From Acidovorax sp. A1169 (GTDB taxonomy: Bacteria; Pseudomonadota; Gammaproteobacteria; Burkholderiales; Burkholderiaceae_C), in NCBI RefSeq assembly GCF_030704685.1, contig NZ_JAUZDX010000001.1, forward strand, positions 372,001 through 436,000: a stretch of 64,000 bases of DNA. Direction: 5' to 3'. The notes under the pieces were generated by a model, which saw only the letters and a list, made by a program, of their open reading frames with translations, searched no databases and had not been told where the DNA came from. Made by a program: the position numbers and the translations under genes. This document shows positions 26,754 to 35,819 of the stretch, piece by piece (position 1 is the stretch's first letter; every line of letters starts with the position of its first letter).

Positions 26754-27646
26754 GCGCACAGGTGTCCACGCCGTTCGATGGCGATGGGGGCGCCGTAGCG
26801 GACCTCTCGGCACTGGCCCAGCGCTCCGTGCGGGTGTTTGGCGAGGCGGGTGTGCCGCAGGGCGGGGCCCTGCGCTTCGACACCCTTGCGGCGGAGATCC
26901 CGGTGGCCCTGGTGTTCAACGGTGTCTCGCATGCGGTGATGATGGCCACGCCGGAAAACCTTGGCGATTTTGCGATCGGTTTCGCGCTGAGCGAGGGCAT
27001 CCTCGACCATGCGCACGACTGCCGGGGCACCACGCTGCAGCTGGCCGATGCCGGCGCGGCACACCTGCCGCTCGGCGTGCCGGGGGTCGAGGTGCACCTG
27101 GAGATTTCGACGCGCAGTTTCGAGCGCCTCAAGAACCGGCGCCGCAGCATGGCCGGCCGCACGGGCTGCGGCGTGTGCGGGGTGGAAAGCTTTGCCGCGC
27201 TCGACCTGGCCCCCGAGCGCCTGCCGGCGCGCGACTGGTTGGAGCGGGTGGACTTGCCCACCGTGCTGCGCGCCTTTGCCGACCTCAAGGCCCTGCAGCC
27301 GCACAACGCGCAGTCAGGGTCGCTGCATGCCGCCGGCTGGGCCACGCTGGACGGGCGCCTGGCCCAGGTCTGCGAAGACGTGGGCCGGCACAACGCGCTG
27401 GACAAGCTCATCGGCTGGCTGTCGCGCAACGCGCGCTTGGCCGAGCCCGGCTTCGTCGTGCTCAGCAGCCGGGGCAGCCACGAGCTGGTGCGCAAGTGCG
27501 CCCGCGTGGGCCTGTCGGCACTGGCCACCATATCGGCCCCCACCGCCACCGGCGTGCAGGTGGCCGAGCTGGCCGGGCTGCGGCTGTGGGGCCTGTGCCG
27601 CGCGCCGCGCGCGGTGCTGTACGCGCCGGGCGCGCAAGCGGGGTAA
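26750..27646 (+). CDS. fdhD: Formate dehydrogenase accessory sulfurtransferase FdhD (first copy)
   Basis: FdhD takes sulfur from IscS and gives it to the bis-MGD cofactor, making formate dehydrogenase active. The 298-aa protein has the catalytic CXXC as C140-GV-C143 in GRTGCGVCGVES, preceded by the family SFERLKNRRR, and the conserved CEDVGRHNALDKLIGW near residue 205, plus VVLSSRGSHELVRKCARVG. Coupled by ATGA to the small protein before it. Together with the YdeP-type enzyme upstream and a second FdhD at the end of the island, this suggests separate pairings, which is inference. Confidence 0.94.
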   Translation: MSAQVSTPFDGDGGAVADLSALAQRSVRVFGEAGVPQGGALRFDTLAAEIPVALVFNGVSHAVMMATPENLGDFAIGFALSEGILDHAHDCRGTTLQLADAGAAHLPLGVPGVEVHLEISTRSFERLKNRRRSMAGRTGCGVCGVESFAALDLAPERLPARDWLERVDLPTVLRAFADLKALQPHNAQSGSLHAAGWATLDGRLAQVCEDVGRHNALDKLIGWLSRNARLAEPGFVVLSSRGSHELVRKCARVGLSALATISAPTATGVQVAELAGLRLWGLCRAPRAVLYAPGAQAG

Positions 27647-27683
27647 AAACCCTGATCCCTGCACGGCGCAGTACAGTCGGGCC

Positions 27684-28238
27684 ATGTCTTTGCGCCCTAC
27701 CATCGAAGTCGCCGTCATCATGCGCCGCGAGCGCCTGGACAACCGCTGGCAGCCCTGGCGCTGGGTGCTGGACGACGTGGTCCCCGCAGAAGCCGCCTTT
27801 GGCGATGTGCCGCGCCAGCTGCGCGAGGACGAAAACCAGGCACTGTGGCTGTTCCCGGGCTTTGCGGTCGAACTGTTCAAGGACGACGGCGAGGGCTACC
27901 ACCTGAACCTGTCCGCGCCCGCACCCTGCTGGTTCGTGCTGTGGCGCATGGACGAGGAGGGCACCGAACCCGAGCCGCTGGCCCGGCCCGTGGCCGTGAG
28001 CCTGAGCTACCACGACGCCGGCCGCTGGCTCGATGCGCAGGAAACGGTGGAGCAGGTGCCCGCGCCAGCGGCCGTGCTGCAGGCGCTGCAGGCCTTTGTC
28101 GACGAGCACTACGCGCCCGAGCCCAAGCGCCGCAGGCGGCCCGACAGCTTCCAGTCGCTGACCGACCGCTTCGGCAACCCGGCATCGGTCTCCACCGACA
28201 AGCAGCGCGGTGGCCGGGGCGGTCCGCACCATGGCTGA
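27684..28238 (+). CDS. DUF3305 domain protein
   Basis: A 184-aa cytoplasmic protein of the DUF3305 family. It begins MSLRPTIEVAVIMRRERLDN followed by WQPWRWVLDDVVP, and has WLFPGFAVELFKDDGEGYHLNL at about 53-74. The C-terminus is basic and proline-poor (KRRRRPDSFQSLTDRFGNPAS). The family is uncharacterised but regularly sits in formate dehydrogenase clusters with DUF3306 and a polyferredoxin, as here, which suggests a role in assembly. It overlaps the DUF3306 start by 8 bases. Confidence 0.82.
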   Translation: MSLRPTIEVAVIMRRERLDNRWQPWRWVLDDVVPAEAAFGDVPRQLREDENQALWLFPGFAVELFKDDGEGYHLNLSAPAPCWFVLWRMDEEGTEPEPLARPVAVSLSYHDAGRWLDAQETVEQVPAPAAVLQALQAFVDEHYAPEPKRRRRPDSFQSLTDRFGNPASVSTDKQRGGRGGPHHG

Positions 28239-28926
28239 CGGTTTTCTCTCGCGCTGGTCGCGCCGCAAGCAGGAGGTTGCGGCGGGCAGGCCTGTGCAGG
28301 AACCGGAGCCATCGCCCCTGCCACCGCCACCACCCGAGGCGGTGCCATCTTCCGAGGCCACGCCTGCCCCAGAGCCGGTGGCCGTGCCTGCCGCCGCTGA
28401 GCCAGAGCTGCCCACGCTGGCCGATGCGCAGGCCCTGACGGCCGAGTCCGACTTCAAGCCCTTCATGGGCCGCGGCGTGGCGCCCGATGTGCGCAACACG
28501 GCCATGAAGAAGCTGTTTGCCGACCCGCATTTCAATGCCATGGATGGGCTGGACACCTACATCGACGACTACTCCAAGCCCGATCCGCTGCCTGAAGGCA
28601 TGTTGCGCCAGATGGCCAGCGCCCATTTCATGGGCTTCTTCGACCATGAAAAGGACGCCGCCGGGAAGGCCGTGCCTGAGGCCGCGCAGGCAATCGCCCC
28701 GCAAGACCCTCAGCCTCGGGATGATGCGGAGACGCCGACGCTGCCAGACGTGGCACAGTCGGGGGTATGCACCGCCATTCCTAGCTCGCCAGAACTGGCC
28801 ACAGCCGACCCCGCAGGGGGCGATGGGGCCAGGGTAGCCAGCCATACCGAACATGACCACGCTGATCTGCGACTGCAACCAGACGATGCCCCTCGACGCG
28901 AAGGCGTTGGGCGCGGCCCTGCATGA
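28231..28926 (+). CDS. DUF3306 domain protein
   Basis: A 231-aa protein with the DUF3306 pattern: GFLSRWSRRK at the N-terminus, a long Pro/Glu/Ala-rich linker, then LTAESDFKPFMGRGVAPDVR and LFADPHFNAMDGLDTYIDDYSKPDPLP at about 75-125. The partner DUF3305 precedes it. The last 24 codons overlap the polyferredoxin gene out of frame by 74 bases, so the C-terminal tail (rich in His, Asp and Arg) is probably not conserved. Function unknown; a maturation role for formate dehydrogenase is inferred from context only. Confidence 0.8.
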   Translation: MADGFLSRWSRRKQEVAAGRPVQEPEPSPLPPPPPEAVPSSEATPAPEPVAVPAAAEPELPTLADAQALTAESDFKPFMGRGVAPDVRNTAMKKLFADPHFNAMDGLDTYIDDYSKPDPLPEGMLRQMASAHFMGFFDHEKDAAGKAVPEAAQAIAPQDPQPRDDAETPTLPDVAQSGVCTAIPSSPELATADPAGGDGARVASHTEHDHADLRLQPDDAPRREGVGRGPA

Positions 28927-30955
28927 GGAACTGACCCTCCATTCCACGCTTTGCCGGCGCGAGGCCGGCGCCTTCCAGGATGCCATCCGCACCGGCCAGG
29001 AAGTCGTGGTCGCCTGCACCCAGGAGCAGCGCCTGTTCGGTGAACTCGGCGCGCAGACCGAAGGCGCGGTGTCGCCGATCCGCTTCGTGAACATCCGCGA
29101 AACTGGCGGCTGGAGCCGCGATGCCCGTGATGCCGGCCCCAAGATCGCCGCCTTGCTGGCCGCCGCCCGGCTGCCCGAGCCGCCGCCGGTGGCCACCGTC
29201 AGCTACAAGAGCGCCGGGCGCCTGCTGGTCATCGGCCCGCTCGATGCCGCCGAGCAGGCTGCGGCCCTGGTGGCCGACGTGCTCGACGTGACCCTGTTCG
29301 CGCAGGGCCCGGGGCAGGCAGGCGGTGCCCAGGCCCGGCGCTTTCCCGTGCTCGGCGGGCGCCTCACCGGGCTCACCGGCTGGCTCGGGGCCTTCGACGT
29401 GCAGTGGGCTGCCGACAACCCCATCGACCTGGACCTGTGCACGCGCTGCAATGCCTGCATCGTGGCCTGCCCCGAGAACGCCATCGGCCTGGACTACCAG
29501 GTGGACCTGTCCGCCTGCGATGCCAACCGCGCTTGCGTGCGTGCCTGCCAGGTGGCCGGCGCCATCGACTTCGGCCGCGAGGCCAGCACGCAGCAGGAGC
29601 GCTTTGACCTGGTGCTGGACCTGCGCCCGGCCACGGCCGAGCCCACCTTCACGCAGCATGCACCGCCGCAGGGCTACTTCCGCTCCGACGGGCGCGACAT
29701 GGCCGTGCTGCTCAAGCTGCGCGAGATGGTGGGTGAGTTCGACAAGCCCCGTTTCTTTGCCTACAAGCAAAAGCTCTGCGCCCACAGCCGCAACGAGACC
29801 GTGGGCTGCAATGCCTGCATCGACATCTGTTCTGCCGAGGCCATTTCCAGCGACAAGAGCCGCCAGCAGATCAAGGTCAACCCCCACCTGTGCGTGGGCT
29901 GTGGTGCCTGCACCACGGTGTGCCCCACCGGCGCGCTGTCTTTTGCCTACCCCGGTGCCACGGAGCAGGGCGCGCGCTTCAAGGCCCTGCTGTCCACCTA
30001 CGCTGCCGCAGGCGGCCAGAACGCCGTGCTGCTGCTGCACAGCCAGGAACAGGGCCAGGCCCTGGTCGATGCGCTGGGCCGCGCCGCCCAGCTGCGGCGC
30101 GCCCAGGGCCTACCGGCCCATGTGATCTCGGTGCCGCTGTGGCACACCGCGAGCACGGGCGTGGACCTGTGGCTCAGCGCGCTGGCCTACGGCGCATCGC
30201 AGGTGGTGGTGCTGGCCACGCACGAAGAGGCACCCCAGTACCTCTCAGGCCTGCAGGCGCAGATGGACGTGGCCCAGGCCATCCTGCATGGCCTCGGCTA
30301 CACCGGCAGCCACCTGCGGCTGCTGCGCGCGGGCGATGCCACCGCTCTTGATGCCGCCCTGCAATCCCTGCGCCAGACCCGCCAGGTGCTGCCGCCGGTG
30401 GTGGCACGCCATGCCGTGGCCCAGGAAAAGCGCGCCACGCTGGAGATGGTGCTCGACCATTTCATCGCCCATGCGCCGCTGCTGAAAGAGGGGCTGCCCG
30501 AGGCCATTGCGCTGCCCGCGGCCGGCGCGCCGCTGGGCGCCATCACGGTCGCCAAAGACCGCTGCACCCTGTGCCTGAGCTGCGTGAGTGCCTGCCCGGC
30601 CGGCGCCCTGCAGGACAACCCGCAGCTGCCCCAGCTGCGCTTCCTCGAAAAGAACTGTGTGCAGTGCGGCCTGTGCGCCACCACCTGCCCCGAGGATGCC
30701 ATCGCTCTGCAGCCGCGCCTGCTGCTCACGCCCGAACGGGCGCAACTGCGGGTGTTGGCCGAAACCCAGCCCTGGTCTTGTGTGCGCTGCAGCAAACCCT
30801 TTGGCACGCTCAAGGCCATCGAGGCCATGCTGGACCGGCTCTCGGGCCATGCCATGTTCCAGGGCGAGGCGCTGGAACGCCTGAAGATGTGCGGCGACTG
30901 CCGCGTGATCGACCTCTATTCTTCCCAGAGCGAAGCGAAAGTGACGGACCTGTGA
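28853..30955 (+). CDS. Large polyferredoxin (multi-[4Fe-4S] protein) of the formate island
   Basis: A 700-aa cytoplasmic iron-sulfur protein. Four full ferredoxin motifs are visible: CTRCNACIVACP (196-207), CVGCGACTTVCP, CTLCLSCVSACP and CVQCGLCATTCP. There are further cysteine groups at ACDANRACVRAC, GCNACIDIC, CVRC and CGDC, so seven or so clusters are possible. The N-terminus LICDCNQTMPLD is typical of the group. Such proteins accompany DUF3305/3306 and formate dehydrogenase genes and may pass electrons or help cluster assembly; this is not established. The TorD-like gene overlaps its stop (GTGA). Confidence 0.87.
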   Translation: MTTLICDCNQTMPLDAKALGAALHEELTLHSTLCRREAGAFQDAIRTGQEVVVACTQEQRLFGELGAQTEGAVSPIRFVNIRETGGWSRDARDAGPKIAALLAAARLPEPPPVATVSYKSAGRLLVIGPLDAAEQAAALVADVLDVTLFAQGPGQAGGAQARRFPVLGGRLTGLTGWLGAFDVQWAADNPIDLDLCTRCNACIVACPENAIGLDYQVDLSACDANRACVRACQVAGAIDFGREASTQQERFDLVLDLRPATAEPTFTQHAPPQGYFRSDGRDMAVLLKLREMVGEFDKPRFFAYKQKLCAHSRNETVGCNACIDICSAEAISSDKSRQQIKVNPHLCVGCGACTTVCPTGALSFAYPGATEQGARFKALLSTYAAAGGQNAVLLLHSQEQGQALVDALGRAAQLRRAQGLPAHVISVPLWHTASTGVDLWLSALAYGASQVVVLATHEEAPQYLSGLQAQMDVAQAILHGLGYTGSHLRLLRAGDATALDAALQSLRQTRQVLPPVVARHAVAQEKRATLEMVLDHFIAHAPLLKEGLPEAIALPAAGAPLGAITVAKDRCTLCLSCVSACPAGALQDNPQLPQLRFLEKNCVQCGLCATTCPEDAIALQPRLLLTPERAQLRVLAETQPWSCVRCSKPFGTLKAIEAMLDRLSGHAMFQGEALERLKMCGDCRVIDLYSSQSEAKVTDL

Positions 30956-31581
30956 GCGCCACCGCACCCCTGACCATGGCCGCCAGCGGCGCCCTCGACG
31001 AGGAAACCGCGCGTGCCGAACTCTATGGCCTGCTGGCGCAGCTGTATTACAGCGCCCCGGCGCCCGGCCTGCTGGCCACCCTGCGCGTGGCCGTGACCCA
31101 GGCGCCCGCCGAAGGTGGCTTGCTGGAGGAGCCCTGGCAGCAACTGGTGGGGGCCGCCCGTGCGCGGGATGACGCGGCCATCGCCGCCGAGTTCGAGCGC
31201 CTGTTCGGCGGCATGGGCAAGCCCGAGGTCTTTCTCTACGGGTCGCACTACCTGAGCGGCTTTCTCAACGAGAAGCCGCTGGCGCGCCTGCGCACCGACC
31301 TGGATGCCCTGGGCCTGGCGCGCAGCGAGGCCATGCCCGAGACCGAGGACCACCTGGCCTACCTGTGCGAGGCCATGCGCTACCTGATCGCTGGAGACGA
31401 CATGGCGGTGTGCAACCTTACGACACAACGGGATTTTTTTGCTGCCCATCTGCAGCCCTGGGTGCTGGCCCTGTGCGATGTGCTGGAGGCCCACCCCGCC
31501 GCCCCCTTCTATGGTGCGCTGGCCCGCTTCACACGGGCTTTCGTGGCTGTGGAAGCCCAGGGTTTCGACATGCTGGAGTGA
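30952..31581 (+). CDS. TorD/DmsD-like molecular chaperone
   Basis: A 209-aa all-helical protein of the TorD family, which binds Tat signal peptides of molybdoenzymes and holds them until the cofactor is in. It has RAELYGLLAQLYYSAP at about 20-35, EFERLFGGMGKPEVFLYGSHY at about 80-100, with the family YGSHYLSG, and PETEDHLAYLCEAMRYLI with the conserved E-DH-xx-L. The start is a GTG overlapping the polyferredoxin stop; ATG 30976 is the alternative. The likely client is the Tat-exported FdhA encoded just downstream. Confidence 0.86.
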   Translation: MSATAPLTMAASGALDEETARAELYGLLAQLYYSAPAPGLLATLRVAVTQAPAEGGLLEEPWQQLVGAARARDDAAIAAEFERLFGGMGKPEVFLYGSHYLSGFLNEKPLARLRTDLDALGLARSEAMPETEDHLAYLCEAMRYLIAGDDMAVCNLTTQRDFFAAHLQPWVLALCDVLEAHPAAPFYGALARFTRAFVAVEAQGFDMLE

Positions 31582-31645
31582 GCCGCTGCGGGCCCTAACG
31601 GACGCGCCAAACCCGAGTGAAGTTCCATGGGGTGGCCATACCCGA

Positions 31646-31674
31646 TTGCAGCGGGCGAAACACTCGCATAGACT
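31646..31674 (+). promoter_or_regulatory. Weak candidate promoter before the formate dehydrogenase structural genes
   Basis: TTGCAG at 31646-31651 and TAGACT at 31669-31674 are 17 bases apart, in the 134-bp gap between the TorD-like gene and the small Tat protein. Matches to consensus are partial (3/6 and 4/6), so a separate start of transcription for the structural genes is only suggested. Confidence 0.3.
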
Positions 31675-31715
31675 GTATGAACGACATTGCATAGCCGCAA
31701 GCCCTCCTGGAGACA

Positions 31716-31931
31716 ATGATGCAGGACAGCCAGCCCCAACCTTCTCGCCGCCGGTTCTTTGTAGGTGCAGCCACTGCGGGGGCTGCTGCCGCCGCTGTCG
31801 TGGCCTTGCCGCACATCGCAGCCCCAGGTGCCACCGCTGCAGCCGAGCCCGTGCCCGCACCGCCTGAGCGCGGTGGCGGCTACCGCCTCTCGGCACACGT
31901 GCAGCAGTACTACAAGACCACCCAACTCTGA
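31716..31931 (+). CDS. Small Tat-signal protein of formate dehydrogenase clusters
   Basis: A 71-aa protein with a twin-arginine signal SRRRFFVGAATAGAAAAAVVA at about 10-30 and a short mature part ending GGYRLSAHVQQYYKTTQL. This is the 'formate dehydrogenase region TAT target' type, regularly encoded right before the catalytic subunit. The mature piece is only about 30 residues, and its function is unknown; it may be part of the exported complex. 14 bp separate it from fdhA. Confidence 0.85.
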   Translation: MMQDSQPQPSRRRFFVGAATAGAAAAAVVALPHIAAPGATAAAEPVPAPPERGGGYRLSAHVQQYYKTTQL

Positions 31932-31945
31932 CCGCGGGGCGCGCC

Positions 31946-34924
31946 ATGTTGCTCACCAAGAAGTCTTCCCACTCCCGAGAGGGCGCTGCGGCCACCTCCT
32001 CGTCCTCTCCCTTCGTCCACAGCCTGCAGCGCGGCCTGGCCAAGGCCCTGCCCACCATGGATCGGCGTGCCTTCCTGCGCCGCTCGGGCCTGGGCGTCGG
32101 CGTCGGTATAGCCGCCTCGCAGCTCACCCTGGTCAAGAAATCCAGCGCCGCCGAGGGCGCCAAGATCGGCCTGGGTGACAGCAAGATCGAGGTGCGCCGC
32201 ACCATCTGCACCCACTGCTCGGTCGGCTGCGCGGTGGATGCCGTGGTCGAGAACGGCGTCTGGGTGCGCCAGGAGCCGGTGTTCGACTCCCCCATCAACC
32301 TGGGCGCGCACTGCGCCAAGGGCGCGGCGCTGCGCGAGCACGGCCATGGCGAGTACCGCCTTCGCTACCCGATGAAGCTGGTCAACGGCAAGTACGAGCG
32401 CATCAGCTGGGACACGGCGCTCACCGAGATCACGGCCCGCATGCAGGACCTGCGCAAGGCCAGCGGGCCCGACAGCGTGTACTTCGTGGGCTCGTCCAAG
32501 CACAACAACGAGCAGGCCTACCTGCTGCGCAAGTTCGTGAGCTTCTGGGGCACCAACAACTGCGACCACCAGGCCCGCATCTGCCACTCCACCACGGTGG
32601 CCGGGGTGGCCAACACCTGGGGCTACGGGGCCATGACGAATTCGTACAACGACATGCAGAACAGCAAGGTCGCCATGTACATCGGCTCCAACGCGGCCGA
32701 GGCCCACCCGGTGAGCATGCTGCACATGCTGCACGCCAAGGAAACCGGCTGCAAGATGATCGTCGTGGACCCGCGCTTCACCCGCACGGCGGCCAAGGCC
32801 GACGAGTACGTGCGCATCCGCTCGGGCACCGACATCCCCTTCCTCTTCGGCCTGCTGTACCACATCTTCAAGAACGGCTGGGAAGACAAGCAGTACATCA
32901 ACGACCGTGTCTACGGCATGGACAAGGTGCGCGAGGAGATCCTGGCCAAGTGGACGCCCGACAAGGTCGAGGAGGCCTGCGGCGTCAAGGAAGAGCAGGT
33001 GTTCAAGGTCGCGAGCATGCTCAATGCCCACCGCCCCGGCACCGTCGTCTGGTGCATGGGCCAGACGCAGCACACCATCGGCAACGCAATCGTGCGCGCC
33101 TCGTGCATCCTGCAGCTGGCGCTGGGCAACGTGGGCAAGACCGGTGGCGGCACCAACATCTTCCGCGGGCACGACAACGTGCAGGGCGCCACCGACGTGG
33201 GCCCCAATCCCGACTCGCTGCCCGGCTACTACGGCATCGCCGAAGGCGCCTGGAAGCATTTCGCTGCGGTCTGGGGCGTGGATTTCGAGTGGATCAAGGG
33301 CCGCTATTCCAGCCCGGCCATGATGACCAAGTCGGGCCTCACGGTGTCGCGCTGGATCGATGGCGTGCTCGAGAAGAACGAGCTGATCGATCAGGACTCC
33401 AACCTGCGCGGCGTGTTCTTCTGGGGCCATGCTCCCAACTCCCAGACCCGGGGCCTGGAGATGAAGCGCGCCATGGACAAGCTCGACCTGCTGGTGGTGG
33501 TCGACCCCTACCCTTCGGCCACCGCGGCCATGGCCGCCATGCCCGGCCGGGCCGAAGACCTGAATCCGAACCGTGCGGTCTATCTGCTGCCCGCCGCCAC
33601 GCAATTCGAAACCAGTGGTTCGTGCACGGCATCCAACCGCTCGCTGCAGTGGCGCGAGAAGGTGATCGAGCCGCTGTGGGAGAGCCGCTCGGACCACATG
33701 ATCATGTACCAGTTCGCGCAAAAGCTGGGTTTCGACAAGGAACTGGTCAAGAACTACAAGCTGCAGAAGGTGCAGGGCATGGACGAGCCCGTGATCGAGG
33801 ACATCCTGCGCGAGATCAACCGCAGCGTCTGGACCATCGGCTACACAGGCCAGAGCCCTGAGCGCCTGAAGGCGCACATGAAGAACATGCACCTGTTCGA
33901 CGTGAAGACCCTGAAGGCCAAGGGCGGCAAGGACAAGGAGACCGGCTACGACTTCACGGGCGACTACTTCGGCCTGCCCTGGCCGTGCTACGGCACGCCC
34001 GAGCTCAAGCACCCGGGTTCGTCCAACCTCTATGACACTTCCAAACATGTCATGGATGGCGGTGGCAACTTCCGCGCCAACTTCGGGGTGGAAAAGGATG
34101 GCCAAAACCTGCTGGCCGAGGATGGCTCGCATTCGCTGGGCTCCGACATCACCACCGGCTACCCTGAGTTCGATCATGTGCTGCTCAAGAAGCTCGGCTG
34201 GTGGGATGAACTCACCGACGCCGAGAAGAAGGCCGCCGAAGGCAAGAACTGGAAGACCGACCCCACGGGCGCCATCATCCGCGTGACCATGAAGAACCAT
34301 GGCTGCCACCCCTTCGGCAACGCCAAGGCGCGCGCCGTGGTGTGGAACTTCCCCGATGCCATTCCGCAGCACCGCGAGCCGCTTTACGGCACCCGGCCCG
34401 ACCTGATGGCCAAGTACCCCACGCACGACGACAAAAAGGCTTTCTGGCGCCTGCCCACCCTCTACAAGAGCGTGCAGGACAAGAACATCGCCGACAAGGT
34501 GCACGAGAAGTTCCCGCTGATCCTGACCTCGGGCCGTCTGGTCGAGTACGAAGGCGGCGGCGAGGAAACCCGCTCCAACCCCTGGCTGGCCGAGCTGCAG
34601 CAGGAGTCGTTCGTGGAGATCCACCCCAAGACCGCCGGCGAGCGCGGTGTGCGCAACGGCGAGCAGGTGTGGCTCAGTTCGCCCACGGGCGCCCGCATCA
34701 ACGTGCAGGCCCTGGTGACCGAGCGCGTGGCGCCCGACACCGTGTGGATGCCGTTCCACTTCTCGGGCCGCTGGCAGGGCGCGGACATGCTGGACCACTA
34801 CCCCAAGGGCGCAGCGCCCATCGTGCGCGGCGAAGCCGTGAACACGGCCACCACCTATGGCTACGACAGCGTGACCATGATGCAGGAAACCAAGACCACG
34901 ATCTGCAACGTGGAACGGGCATGA
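31946..34924 (+). CDS. fdhA: Formate dehydrogenase, catalytic (alpha) subunit, Tat-exported
   Basis: A 992-aa Mo/W-bis-MGD enzyme that oxidises formate to CO2 in the periplasm. A Tat signal (DRRAFLRRSG at 39-48) leads to a hydrophobic stretch. The proximal [4Fe-4S] ligands are C88, C91, C95 and C123 (CX2CX3CX27C). The Mo-binding residue is C213 followed by H214 in QARICHSTTVAG, so this is a Cys, not a selenocysteine, enzyme. Other landmarks are GKTGGGTNIFRGHDNVQGATD and MWMPFHFSG-like VWMPFHFSGRWQGADML. A start at M38 is possible but would leave a very short n-region. Beta and gamma genes follow. Confidence 0.95.
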   Translation: MLLTKKSSHSREGAAATSSSSPFVHSLQRGLAKALPTMDRRAFLRRSGLGVGVGIAASQLTLVKKSSAAEGAKIGLGDSKIEVRRTICTHCSVGCAVDAVVENGVWVRQEPVFDSPINLGAHCAKGAALREHGHGEYRLRYPMKLVNGKYERISWDTALTEITARMQDLRKASGPDSVYFVGSSKHNNEQAYLLRKFVSFWGTNNCDHQARICHSTTVAGVANTWGYGAMTNSYNDMQNSKVAMYIGSNAAEAHPVSMLHMLHAKETGCKMIVVDPRFTRTAAKADEYVRIRSGTDIPFLFGLLYHIFKNGWEDKQYINDRVYGMDKVREEILAKWTPDKVEEACGVKEEQVFKVASMLNAHRPGTVVWCMGQTQHTIGNAIVRASCILQLALGNVGKTGGGTNIFRGHDNVQGATDVGPNPDSLPGYYGIAEGAWKHFAAVWGVDFEWIKGRYSSPAMMTKSGLTVSRWIDGVLEKNELIDQDSNLRGVFFWGHAPNSQTRGLEMKRAMDKLDLLVVVDPYPSATAAMAAMPGRAEDLNPNRAVYLLPAATQFETSGSCTASNRSLQWREKVIEPLWESRSDHMIMYQFAQKLGFDKELVKNYKLQKVQGMDEPVIEDILREINRSVWTIGYTGQSPERLKAHMKNMHLFDVKTLKAKGGKDKETGYDFTGDYFGLPWPCYGTPELKHPGSSNLYDTSKHVMDGGGNFRANFGVEKDGQNLLAEDGSHSLGSDITTGYPEFDHVLLKKLGWWDELTDAEKKAAEGKNWKTDPTGAIIRVTMKNHGCHPFGNAKARAVVWNFPDAIPQHREPLYGTRPDLMAKYPTHDDKKAFWRLPTLYKSVQDKNIADKVHEKFPLILTSGRLVEYEGGGEETRSNPWLAELQQESFVEIHPKTAGERGVRNGEQVWLSSPTGARINVQALVTERVAPDTVWMPFHFSGRWQGADMLDHYPKGAAPIVRGEAVNTATTYGYDSVTMMQETKTTICNVERA

Positions 34925-34952
34925 ACACGCAGCAGCGACCAGGAGACACCCC

Positions 34953-35573
34953 ATGGCACGAATGAAATTCATCTGCGATGCAGAGCGCTGCATCGAATGC
35001 AACGGCTGCGTCACCGCCTGCAAGAACGAGCACGAAGTGCCCTGGGGCGTGAACCGCCGCCGCGTGGTCACCCTGAACGACGGCGTGCCGGGCGAAAAAT
35101 CCATCTCGGTGGCCTGCATGCACTGCAGTGACGCCCCCTGCATGGCCGTGTGCCCCGTGAACTGCTTTTACCGCACCGACGAGGGCGTGGTGCTGCACGA
35201 CAAGGACGTGTGCATCGGCTGCGGCTACTGCAGCTATGCCTGCCCGTTCGGCGCCCCGCAGTTCCCCTCGCAGGGCACCTTTGGCGTGCGCGGCAAGATG
35301 GACAAGTGCACCTTCTGCGCCGGCGGCCCCGAGACCCACGGCAGCCAGGCCGAGTTCGAGAAATACGGCCGCAACCGCCTGGCCGAAGGCAAGCTGCCGG
35401 CCTGCGCCGAGATGTGCTCCACCAAGGCCCTCTTGGCCGGCGATGGCGATGTGGTGGCCGACATCTTCCGCAACCGCGTGGTGCAGCGCGGCAAGGGTGC
35501 CGAGGTCTGGGGCTGGGGCACGGCCTATGGCTCCAAGCAGGCCGGCCAACCCACCCCGGGAGCCAAGTCATGA
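34953..35573 (+). CDS. fdhB: Formate dehydrogenase, iron-sulfur (beta) subunit
   Basis: A 206-aa four-cluster ferredoxin subunit that carries electrons from FdhA to the cytochrome b subunit. Cysteine groups: CIECNGCVTACK (13-24), CMHCSDAPCMAVCP, CIGCGYCSYACPFG, and CTFCAGG with the later CAEMC. It has no signal of its own and would be exported with FdhA by hitchhiking. It lacks the C-terminal membrane anchor seen in E. coli FdnH/FdoH. AGGAG precedes the ATG. ATGA overlap couples it to the small lipoprotein. Confidence 0.93.
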   Translation: MARMKFICDAERCIECNGCVTACKNEHEVPWGVNRRRVVTLNDGVPGEKSISVACMHCSDAPCMAVCPVNCFYRTDEGVVLHDKDVCIGCGYCSYACPFGAPQFPSQGTFGVRGKMDKCTFCAGGPETHGSQAEFEKYGRNRLAEGKLPACAEMCSTKALLAGDGDVVADIFRNRVVQRGKGAEVWGWGTAYGSKQAGQPTPGAKS

Positions 35574-35806
35574 CCGGGCGCACTGTACTGATCCTGGGCG
35601 CAGTCGGTGGGCTGCTGGCGCTGGTGGCCTGTACCGAGAAGCCGCAGACCGGCGGCGGCGTGCGCATCGATGCGCCACCGTACGCCGGCACGGGCAGCAA
35701 TTTCACGCAGCCCGGCTGGAAGGCCGGCGACAAGGCTGCCTGGGAGCAGCAGCTCAAGGCGCGCCAGCAGTACGGCCAGAACGAATACACCCGCACCACC
35801 CGGTAG
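35570..35806 (+). CDS. Small lipoprotein of the formate dehydrogenase operon
   Basis: A 78-aa predicted lipoprotein. The signal peptide TVLILGAVGGLLALVAC ends in the lipobox LVAC at about residue 21. The mature part, about 58 residues, contains GVRIDAPPYAGTGSNFTQPG and KAAWEQQLKARQQYGQNEY. It overlaps fdhB by ATGA and precedes the cytochrome subunit by 13 bp. I do not recognise a characterised family. An accessory role in the membrane complex is a plausible guess from its position inside the operon. Confidence 0.8.
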   Translation: MTGRTVLILGAVGGLLALVACTEKPQTGGGVRIDAPPYAGTGSNFTQPGWKAGDKAAWEQQLKARQQYGQNEYTRTTR

Positions 35807-35819
35807 AGCGAGGCCTGCC

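Noticed and set aside
23030..27304. A 1424-codon open frame on the minus strand opposite the chemoreceptor, YdeP-type and fdhD genes
   Set aside because: It is a mirror of strongly GC-biased plus-strand genes with clear domains; its translation is low-complexity His/Arg/Gly/Ala with no family similarity.
31946..34924. Selenocysteine formate dehydrogenase
   Set aside because: The Mo-ligand position is encoded as Cys (C213) and the frame has no internal TGA.
31910..35143. A 1077-codon minus-strand frame opposite fdhA
   Set aside because: Same mirror effect; the plus strand encodes a complete formate dehydrogenase subunit with all ligands.
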